Positions 34,610 to 41,551 of a stretch of DNA of 59,217 bases are shown here, piece after piece. Origin of the DNA: Arenibacter amylolyticus (GTDB lineage Bacteria > Bacteroidota > Bacteroidia > Flavobacteriales > Flavobacteriaceae); NCBI RefSeq assembly GCF_002150785.1, contig NZ_MTAZ01000030.1, positions 1-59,217 on the forward strand, given 5' to 3'. How positions within the stretch are numbered: the stretch's first letter is position 1; the number at the start of each line of letters is the position of its first letter. The notes below the pieces were generated by a model. That model made no database searches. It saw only the letters and a program-made list of their open reading frames with translations, and was not told where the DNA came from. A program made the position numbers and the translations under genes.

Positions 34610-35887
34610 TTATAGGCCTTTATAGACCACTCCTTCTTTCATTACAAAATCTACTTTCTCTAGTTCTTCTACACTTTCCAGAGGATTACCATCTACGGCA
34701 ATGATATCTGCCAAGAAACCGCCTTTAAGCTGACCCAACTCTTCTTCCATACCTAGCAGCATGGCGTTGGTAATGGTTGCCGAACGGATGGCCTCCATTA
34801 TTGGCATCCCCGCCTCTACCATATAGCCAAATTCCTTGGCATTGAGGCCATGAGGAAACACTCCTGCATCGGTACCAAAAGCAATGGGCACCCCTTTCTT
34901 ATAGGCCCTAGCAAACATTCCTTGGATAAGCGGTCCAATTTCCCTCGCTTTTTGGGCTACTACCTCTGGGAAATACCCGTCTACCTCAGCTTTTTCAGCC
35001 ACCTGCTTCCCGGCAGTGATGGTTGGCACTAAATAGGAATCGTGTTTTTTCATGAGTTCCATGGTGGCGTCACTCATATAACTCCCGTGCTCAATAGTCT
35101 TAATTCCGCCTAAAATGGCCCGTTGCATCCCTTCATCTCCATGGGCATGGGCAGCGGTCAACATCCCGTAATCCTTGGCAGTTTCAGTTACCCCTTTAAT
35201 CTCTTCTATGGTAAACTGTGGATTTTGGCCACTTTTAGCCACGCTGAGCACCCCTCCGGTAGCCGTGATTTTTATCACATCGGCCCCATCCTTATAGCGT
35301 TGCCTTACCGCCTTCTTAGCATCTTCAGCAGAGTTCACCACCCCTTCATTAGGACCGGGATCCCCCATTAGGCTTTTCTTAGAACCGTTGGTAGGGTCTG
35401 CATGCCCGCCTGTGGTTGCCAAGGATTTTCCGGCAGTAAAAATTCGAGGTCCTACTACCAAACCGTTATTGATGGCATTCCTAAGCGCAATATTCACTCC
35501 CGTCCCACCAAGATCTCTCACCGTGGTAAATCCGGCCATTAGGGTACGCTTGGCGTACACGGTAGACCGGAAAGCCACATCGGCCTCGTTTAAGGTATAT
35601 TTATGCACGTAAGATTGAGCACTAGACTCCCCTTCAATGTGTACGTGCATATCTATAAGGCCGGGCAGTACTGTTTTATTTTTAAGGTCGATAACTTTAT
35701 CGGACGCCCCTGCTTCCACATAACCATCTTGGATGCCTTTTATCGTATTCCCCGAAACCACAATGGTTTTTTGGGTCAACAGCTTCCCAGATTTCGTATC
35801 CAACAACTGTCCACAATGCAAGTAGGTATCCTGGGCCGAAACTAGGGCAGACAACAGGAGGGCTATCCCCAAAAGGTGCTTTTTCAT
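34610..35887 (-). CDS. Exported amidohydrolase-family metalloenzyme (imidazolonepropionase/prolidase-like)
   Basis: A 425-residue protein with a Sec signal peptide (1-18, LLLSALVSAQ). The amidohydrolase barrel motifs appear in order: PGLIDMHVHIEG near 76, VIKITATGG (candidate carboxylated lysine) near 205, AHAHGDEG near 245, KTIEHG near 265 and FGTDAGVFPHG near 345. This set is that of Zn-dependent imidazolonepropionase-like enzymes and Xaa-Pro dipeptidases. Export suggests peptide degradation in the periplasm. galE lies 12 bases upstream. Confidence 0.88.
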   Translation of the reverse strand: MKKHLLGIALLLSALVSAQDTYLHCGQLLDTKSGKLLTQKTIVVSGNTIKGIQDGYVEAGASDKVIDLKNKTVLPGLIDMHVHIEGESSAQSYVHKYTLNEADVAFRSTVYAKRTLMAGFTTVRDLGGTGVNIALRNAINNGLVVGPRIFTAGKSLATTGGHADPTNGSKKSLMGDPGPNEGVVNSAEDAKKAVRQRYKDGADVIKITATGGVLSVAKSGQNPQFTIEEIKGVTETAKDYGMLTAAHAHGDEGMQRAILGGIKTIEHGSYMSDATMELMKKHDSYLVPTITAGKQVAEKAEVDGYFPEVVAQKAREIGPLIQGMFARAYKKGVPIAFGTDAGVFPHGLNAKEFGYMVEAGMPIMEAIRSATITNAMLLGMEEELGQLKGGFLADIIAVDGNPLESVEELEKVDFVMKEGVVYKGL

Positions 35888-35899
35888 ATTGGCAAGGGT

Positions 35900-36916
35900 T
35901 TATTTTCTAATTTTCTGCTCCCACAACCAGGCAGACTTCATGGCTTCGTCCAAGGTAGACTCCGCTTTCCATCCCAGAACTTCATTAGCTTTAGTGGTAT
36001 CGGCATAGGCGGTCATAATATCTCCTGGTCTACGCCCTACAATCTTATAGTTTAATTTTTTACCAGATACCCTTTCAAAGCTTTGAATGGCTTCTAGAAC
36101 GGAACTGCCTTTACCCGTTCCTACATTGAACACTTCGTAATTCTCCTCGTTCTTGGCATTCAATAAACGCTCTAGGGCCACTACGTGGGCTTTTGCCAAA
36201 TCTACCACATGAATATAATCTCGGATACACGTACCATCTTCCGTGGGGTAATCTCCACCAAAGACAGAGATTTGCTCCCTAATTCCGGCACCAGTCTGCG
36301 TAATAAAAGGCACTAAGTTTTGAGGCACCCCTATAGGCAACTCCCCAATCTCTGCCGAGGGATGAGCTCCCATTGGGTTAAAATATCTTAAGGCAATAGC
36401 ATTGATACCTGGGGTTACCTTACAGGTCTCTTGAATAATTTCTTCGCCAATCTGCTTGGTATTCCCATAGGGAGATTCTGCAGCCTTCACTGGCGCATCT
36501 TCGGTAATAGGCATTTTATCTGCTTGACCATATACCGTACAGGAAGAGCTGAAGATGAAACTAGAACGCTGCTTCTTAGAAAGCTCCTTTAATAGATATA
36601 CCAAGGTCCCTATATTGTTTTCATAGTACAGCAGCGGTTTTTCTACGCTCTCCCCTACTGCTTTGGAAGCCGCAAAATGAATTACCCCCGCAATGTCCTG
36701 GTGCCTTTTAAAGAAATCCTCAACTTTGGATTTTTCCTTAAGGTCCAATTTTTCAAATACGGGTTTTTTACCGGTAATGGCCACAATTCCGTCTAACACC
36801 TTTTCGGTGGAGTTGGAGAGATCATCAATGATAACCACCTCATAGCCCTTATTTTGCAATTCTACTGTAGTATGAGAGCCTATAAAGCCCAATCCTCCTG
36901 TTACTAATATTTTCAT
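35900..36916 (-). CDS. galE: UDP-glucose 4-epimerase
   Basis: A 338-residue extended short-chain dehydrogenase. N-terminal NAD motif GGLGFIGSH; catalytic SSSCTVYG serine region near 125 and Y-x3-K in SPYGNTKQ near 150; the RYFNPMGAHPSAEIGE segment near 178 is typical of GalE. Interconverts UDP-glucose and UDP-galactose for surface polysaccharides. It lies 88 bases after the DegT-family aminotransferase gene on the same strand, a sugar-nucleotide context. Confidence 0.95.
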   Translation of the reverse strand: MKILVTGGLGFIGSHTTVELQNKGYEVVIIDDLSNSTEKVLDGIVAITGKKPVFEKLDLKEKSKVEDFFKRHQDIAGVIHFAASKAVGESVEKPLLYYENNIGTLVYLLKELSKKQRSSFIFSSSCTVYGQADKMPITEDAPVKAAESPYGNTKQIGEEIIQETCKVTPGINAIALRYFNPMGAHPSAEIGELPIGVPQNLVPFITQTGAGIREQISVFGGDYPTEDGTCIRDYIHVVDLAKAHVVALERLLNAKNEENYEVFNVGTGKGSSVLEAIQSFERVSGKKLNYKIVGRRPGDIMTAYADTTKANEVLGWKAESTLDEAMKSAWLWEQKIRK

Positions 36917-37004
36917 TTTTCTTGTACGCTAATTGGTTATTTATGGCAGTGTATTTCGCCAGCACAAGGGAATTCCCTTTTGCTGGAGCGCCTATTTTTT
37001 TTAT

Positions 37005-38159
37005 TTAAGAGTTAACAAATTTTATAAGGGCCGATGCAATGTATTCGATTTGCTCATCGTCCAATTCCGTATGCATCGGCAGGGATATTACTTCCTTAAC
37101 CAATTGATTGGTTACCGGGAAGTCTTCCTCCTTGTACCGTTCGTCCAAATACGCTTTTTGCCTATGCAGCGGGATAGGGTAGTACACCCCACAAGGGATT
37201 TGGAGGTCGGCAAAATGCGCCACTAGGGCATCTCGCTTTCCATTGGTAATCCTCAGGGTGTATTGATGAAAAACATGGCAATCGCAATCGCCACATGCTG
37301 CCGCACAGGTATTTACCATGCTAGGCACTATAATATTTTCCTGACCTGCAAAAGCCTCAGTATACTTCTGGGCCGCCTTTCTTCGTCTCTCGTTGTATTG
37401 ATCTAACAGCGGCAATTTAGCACGCAGTACTGCTGCCTGAATGGAATCTAAACGGGAATTCACCCCCACCACATCGTGATGGTAGCGCTGATACATACCG
37501 TGATTTACAATTCCCCGTAAGGTATGCGCCAATTCATCATCGTTGGTAAAGAGGGCGCCTCCATCCCCATAACAACCTAAGTTTTTAGAAGGAAAGAAGG
37601 AGGTTGCCGCCACATGGCCAAAAGTCCCCGCCTTTTTCCGGCTTCCGTCCTTAAGGGTGTAACTGGCTCCAATGGCCTGTGCATTGTCTTCTATTACAAA
37701 AAGATTGTGCTTTTCTGCGATCTCCAATATGGCATCCATATTGGCACATTGTCCAAAAAGGTGCACGGGAACAATGGCTTTGGTTTTTGGCGTTATGGCC
37801 TTTTCCAAAGCTATGGGATCTATATTAAAGCTATCTGGCTCTACATCTACCAAAACAGGCGTGAGATTTAAGAGTGCAATAACCTCTACTGTGGCTGCAA
37901 AGGTAAAATCGGCCGTAATTACCTCATCCCCTGGCTGCAACCCCAATCCCATCATCGCAATTTGAAGGGCATCGGTTCCGTTAGCACACGGAATTACATG
38001 TTTTACCCCCAAATAGGTTTCCAATTCTTTTTGAAAGTTGTGCACTTCAGGGCCGTTTATAAAAGCGGTGGTTTCCATCACCTCGGCGATGGAATTATTT
38101 ACTTGCTCTTTAATGTCCTGGTATTGACCACTTAGGTCCACCATTTGTATTTTCTTCAT
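37005..38159 (-). CDS. DegT/DnrJ/EryC1/StrS-family sugar aminotransferase
   Basis: A 384-residue PLP-dependent enzyme. PLP lysine is in SFFPSKNLGCYGDGGAL near 188; GTDALQIAMMGLGLQPGDEVI near 60-80 and the IEDNAQAIGA aspartate near 160 are as expected. Such enzymes aminate keto-sugars of nucleotide sugars for surface glycans. Odd feature: between the substrate loop and VFHQYTLRI lies the cysteine cluster C-x3-C-x2-C-x-C (NTCAAACGDCDCH near 275-287), an addition to the plain family form. A clear GGAGG ribosome-binding site precedes the ATG. Confidence 0.9.
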   Translation of the reverse strand: MKKIQMVDLSGQYQDIKEQVNNSIAEVMETTAFINGPEVHNFQKELETYLGVKHVIPCANGTDALQIAMMGLGLQPGDEVITADFTFAATVEVIALLNLTPVLVDVEPDSFNIDPIALEKAITPKTKAIVPVHLFGQCANMDAILEIAEKHNLFVIEDNAQAIGASYTLKDGSRKKAGTFGHVAATSFFPSKNLGCYGDGGALFTNDDELAHTLRGIVNHGMYQRYHHDVVGVNSRLDSIQAAVLRAKLPLLDQYNERRRKAAQKYTEAFAGQENIIVPSMVNTCAAACGDCDCHVFHQYTLRITNGKRDALVAHFADLQIPCGVYYPIPLHRQKAYLDERYKEEDFPVTNQLVKEVISLPMHTELDDEQIEYIASALIKFVNS

Positions 38160-38185
38160 CCTCCTAATTTATCACAATAATATTG

Positions 38186-38193
38186 CAAAAATA
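38186..38193 (-). promoter_or_regulatory. Promoter (-7) of the DegT-galE gene group
   Basis: Reverse-strand TATTTTTG 26 bases before the aminotransferase start, followed by GCAATATT. Fits the Bacteroidetes -7 box. Confidence 0.5.
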
Positions 38194-38254
38194 AGGATTC
38201 GCAGCTAATGGATATTATTTAAAGAAGTGTATTTTAGCCCCAAACCTTTTTCAC

Positions 38255-39496
38255 GTGTCCCGGATCTACAATTTTGCCCTTCAAACAGCTAATTTATTCT
38301 TACGATTAATTGCCTTATTCCATCCTAAGATTAAACTTTTTGTGGACGGCCGTAAGAGTGTTTTCCCCTACCTGGAAGGCAGCTTGTCACCAGAAGACAG
38401 GGTGTTTTGGGTGCACACCGCCTCCCTAGGCGAATTTGAGCAAGGCTTGCCAATTATAGAGCGACTAAAAACAGCTTACCCATCCCATAAAATTGTGGTT
38501 ACATTTTTCTCCCCCTCGGGCTACGAGGTTAAAAAGAACAGTGAGGTTGCACACGCCATTACCTATCTTCCCTTGGATACCTTTAAAAATGCCCAGCGTT
38601 TTGTGGAGGTCGTGAATCCAGAACTGGCTATTTTCGTAAAGTATGAAATTTGGCCTAACTATTTAAAAGCCTTGGGAGAACGAAACATCCCCACCCTGCT
38701 TATTTCTGCCCTCTTTAAAAAGCAACAAATCTACTTTAAGAATTACGGAGGCTTTATGCGAAAGGCGCTAGGTCAATTCTCCCATATATTTGTTCAAAAC
38801 CAGGAATCCGTAGACCTACTGCACCAAATAGGCATACATAGCGTTACCGTGGGCGGGGATACGCGCTTTGATAGGGTGATGGAAATCTTGGAACGCGACA
38901 ACCAGCTGGCGTTTATGGAAGCCTTTAAAACAGACACCCCACTACTGGTTGCCGGCAGTACCTGGCCAGAGGACGAAGCAGTTTTAGTGCCCTATATCAA
39001 TAATGCCCCGTCGCATTTTAAATATGTATTGGCTCCACACAACATTAAGGCCGACCATATAAACAAGCTAAAGGAATCTATCCACAAAAAAACCGTTTTA
39101 TACTCCCAATTGCGAAACAAGTCCCTGTCCCAGTACGATGTGTTGATCTTGGACACTATTGGGTTACTTACCAAAACGTATAGCTACGCAGACATCGCCT
39201 ATGTTGGAGGCGGATTTGCCACGGGACTTCACAATACTTTGGAACCTGCCGTTTTTGGAATCCCAGTTCTTATTGGGAGCAATTACCAAGGGTTTAAAGA
39301 AGCAGAAGACCTCGTAGAGGAAGGCGGCGTGCTGGTAGTAAACAACCCGGAGGAGTTTAAAAGCAATATGGACAGACTACATTCGGACCAGGAATATCTA
39401 ACGCGTACTGGAAACATCAATGGCTCCTATGTCATCAAAAATAAGGGAGCAAGCATCCGTATAATGGAACACATTCACGGCTTACTTAAATCATAA
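38255..39496 (+). CDS. waaA: 3-deoxy-D-manno-octulosonic acid (Kdo) transferase
   Basis: A 413-residue GT30 enzyme. It starts with GTG; the reading GTG TCC CGG ATC gives the usual short hydrophobic N-terminal helix. Signatures: WVHTASLGEFEQG near 50-62 with the catalytic glutamate region, KYEIWPNYL near 130, VGGDTRFDR near 205, and VGGGFATGLHNTLEPAVFG near 312. Attaches Kdo to lipid A at the inner membrane. Divergent from the DegT gene. Confidence 0.95.
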   Translation: MSRIYNFALQTANLFLRLIALFHPKIKLFVDGRKSVFPYLEGSLSPEDRVFWVHTASLGEFEQGLPIIERLKTAYPSHKIVVTFFSPSGYEVKKNSEVAHAITYLPLDTFKNAQRFVEVVNPELAIFVKYEIWPNYLKALGERNIPTLLISALFKKQQIYFKNYGGFMRKALGQFSHIFVQNQESVDLLHQIGIHSVTVGGDTRFDRVMEILERDNQLAFMEAFKTDTPLLVAGSTWPEDEAVLVPYINNAPSHFKYVLAPHNIKADHINKLKESIHKKTVLYSQLRNKSLSQYDVLILDTIGLLTKTYSYADIAYVGGGFATGLHNTLEPAVFGIPVLIGSNYQGFKEAEDLVEEGGVLVVNNPEEFKSNMDRLHSDQEYLTRTGNINGSYVIKNKGASIRIMEHIHGLLKS

Positions 39497-39789
39497 GTAC
39501 CAATCCTCCCCTCTAACCCTTGCTATTAGTACCTCACGACTTATGACCTCCTCCCCAGGAACAAAGGGTATTGTTCCACTCCCAAGCAAAACTCAGGCTT
39601 TTTATGGAGGCCCTAAATAAATTTAGAAGCAGATACTCCCTTAAATATTTAGGATATATGGTGTTTTATCGAGTTTTTTAACTCTTCATCTAAAAAACAC
39701 AATATTCACTACTTAACACTCGGAAATGGGGTTTTAATCGCCTCAAAATCAATATTTATTGCTTACATTGTATAAAAATCATAAAAGAT
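39497..39789. other. Intergenic stretch after waaA
   Basis: No supported gene. A nested inverted repeat at 39661-39700 (GTGTTTT...AAAACAC around GAGTT-tttt-AACTC) may help end waaA transcription, but lacks a proper T-run. A smaller 6-bp hairpin is at 39558-39577. Confidence 0.4.
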
Positions 39790-39915
39790 ATGAACGATGT
39801 CACCTTAGGCACGCGAGTGCTCAATGGGTTTCTAACCGTTATGATAGTGGTTTTGGTCGCTATCCTAGTGGCGGTGATTGTAAGCCTGATTCTAGCCGCT
39901 TTCGGCTTTTTTTAA
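39790..39915 (+). CDS. Tiny membrane protein (41 residues)
   Basis: An ATG-to-TAA frame of 41 codons. After a short polar N terminus (MNDVTLGTRVLNG) the protein is one long hydrophobic helix (about 14-41) of valine, leucine, isoleucine and alanine, ending in GFF, the expected shape of a single-pass membrane microprotein. Its last codons overlap a hairpin AGCCG-cttt-CGGCT followed by a T-run, so gene end and terminator coincide. No known family recognised. Composition is well beyond chance for a random frame, but expression is unproven. Confidence 0.55.
   Translation: MNDVTLGTRVLNGFLTVMIVVLVAILVAVIVSLILAAFGFF
39894..39913 (+). terminator. Terminator overlapping the end of the tiny membrane-protein gene
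   Basis: AGCCG-cttt-CGGCT followed by T residues; a short but well-formed intrinsic terminator on the forward strand, embedded in the last codons of the 41-codon ORF. Confidence 0.55.
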
Positions 39916-40177
39916 ACAGATAGGCTCGTCTTGGAAGGCACCCATTTTTCCAGCATATCAATTAGATGAACTTTTTCATCCAGAATATCTATTGCTCTTT
40001 TTTCCTGAACCATTACGATTCCCTCCTAGCTACACCTCTTTACCCTTTCGCAGCCATCTTTATGCCGCAAGGTTTACACAGGCATTTAAGTACTTTACTA
40101 AAAAGTCCGAAACCCAGGAAAGTAGGAGGTGAAAAGAAGGGATTAACAAAATTCGATTTTGCGTTTTAAAGGTAGTT

Positions 40178-40474
40178 TTATTGCTTTTTATTTTTCTTGA
40201 TAGCATTTAAACTATCCATTTCCTTACGGAAACGAAGAATCATTAAGCTGTCCAATTGCTGTCCAATACTATCGCGCATAGCCCACCAATTTTCGGCATT
40301 CATTTCCCCGGTATAGCGCATAATTTTGTTGAACCTGGCCACATTGAACCTATTGGCTTTCCAGGCAGCTTCGGTACTTTCCCTGTGCTTTAGATCTTGC
40401 AGGTAAATTCCGACTAGAAAACCAATTATAACCATCGCCATGGCAAACATCCATCGAGCATTATTCTTAGACAT
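40178..40474 (-). CDS. Small membrane-anchored protein, function unknown
   Basis: A 98-residue protein: short basic start, one membrane helix (about 8-26), then a helical, charged periplasmic or cytoplasmic region with many Arg, Lys and Met residues and a lysine-rich tail. No signal-peptidase site is obvious, so it is likely anchored. I know no domain for it. Long enough and with codon use like neighbouring genes to be real; its neighbours on the same strand are a 34-codon ORF and a 35-codon ORF that also encode single-pass proteins. Confidence 0.65.
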   Translation of the reverse strand: MSKNNARWMFAMAMVIIGFLVGIYLQDLKHRESTEAAWKANRFNVARFNKIMRYTGEMNAENWWAMRDSIGQQLDSLMILRFRKEMDSLNAIKKNKKQ

Positions 40475-40595
40475 TATTGTAAACCTGTATTAAAACATTC
40501 ATTCCTATAGTGGAAGTCTTTTTAAAAAGAGACCCCACGCTTCCTTATCATCTGCCATAAAGCACTAAAATTGTTCTAGAACCATTGGGCATCCC

Positions 40596-40700
40596 TTAGT
40601 TGCCCCTGAAAAAGTTCAACAATATCAACAACAAGATTACCACCACAAACGCCCCACTAAAAGTGAGTACCATTTCAATAAAATTGAATTTCTTTTTCAT
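40596..40700 (-). CDS. Tiny membrane protein (34 residues)
   Basis: A reverse-strand frame starting MKKKFNFIEM, then a 19-residue hydrophobic helix (VVVILLLILLNF near 19-30) and a basic end RGN. Positive charges before the helix and a short tail fit a single-pass inner-membrane microprotein. A purine-rich GAGGA directly precedes the ATG. No family recognised; not confirmed. Confidence 0.5.
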   Translation of the reverse strand: MKKKFNFIEMVLTFSGAFVVVILLLILLNFFRGN

Positions 40701-41282
40701 TCCTCGGAAAATGTAATTTGTTGTCGGTGATATTCATAGGGAAGCCAAACTACTTTTAGCGATCCCAGCCGCCAAAACATCCCCTCCGTAAAGCAAAACT
40801 ACGGAAACGGATTAATTAAATTATGCAGACCTCGATAAAGAAAAAAAAATCCCCGTCCAATGTTCATTAACTTGGCTAAATGGGGCAATTGCACCGAAGT
40901 AACAAAAGATAAAGTGATGAAAAACATAAAAAAGAATCAAACCAATAGCAAGGCAATCTTGTCCAATCTATAAATTACCATCTGTTTTCTAGATCGCAGA
41001 ATCCCACCTCTTTGTAGCGACAGTAAGCTAACCGCTACACTTTTTATGCTAAACACATCCAAACCCCTTCATTTTAAACATCCCTAGACCCCCACAATCC
41101 AAGAAAATAGCCATCCCCTAATCTCCTTAAGAATGAAGAGCTAGCACCCTCAATTTTCAATTTAAGATAGTTTCGTCCTAAATAAAATAATGCGTATCTT
41201 TAGGAGAGAATCAGCCACTTACAATTAACCTAATGCCATCGTATTCACAACTTAAAAATGGATTTAAAGACCCGATCCACTT
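40701..41282. other. Intergenic stretch between two tiny membrane-protein ORFs
   Basis: No firm gene. On the reverse strand a hydrophobic frame of 42 codons (40799-40927) is preceded in frame by 14 further codons and a TGA (40937-40939); together they read like one roughly 57-residue hydrophobic protein broken by a stop codon. This is weak evidence and is treated as a finding rather than a gene. Confidence 0.3.
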
Positions 41283-41390
41283 TTAAGGCATAGGCCCCAC
41301 AAGCAAGGTGTAGACGCCTATTCCTATGATGGCAATAAAAATAGCTAGCTCCCCCTTGGCCAAGAAGTTCTGTTCAATTAAACGCATCAT
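41283..41390 (-). CDS. Tiny membrane protein (35 residues)
   Basis: A reverse-strand frame with two possible ATG starts. It reads as a short polar N terminus with Arg, Glu and Lys, a hydrophobic helix (about residues 15-32, AIFIAIIGIGVYTLLVG) and a very short end. Again the form of a single-pass membrane microprotein. The 160 bases to acnA hold nothing else that I can support. Confidence 0.45.
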   Translation of the reverse strand: MMRLIEQNFLAKGELAIFIAIIGIGVYTLLVGPMP

Positions 41391-41551
41391 AATCTTCCCC
41401 CAAATAAAGACATCCAGAATTCCTTAGCCAACAACTTTTAAAATAAAAAAAATAGGCCCCTTTTAGCAAGCTTTGGTATCGGAAATACTAGCAAGTCTAG
41501 GCCTAAATCGGAATATATTAATCTGTCACCCTCATTTAATAAAGAAACGAC

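Noticed and set aside
39966-40169. A 67-codon forward reading frame upstream of the 98-residue gene.
   Set aside because: No membrane segment, no domain, no promoter; composition looks random.
41235-41289. A 17-codon forward ORF after a weak TATCTTTA box.
   Set aside because: Too short, and the -7 box lacks the final G; nothing supports expression.
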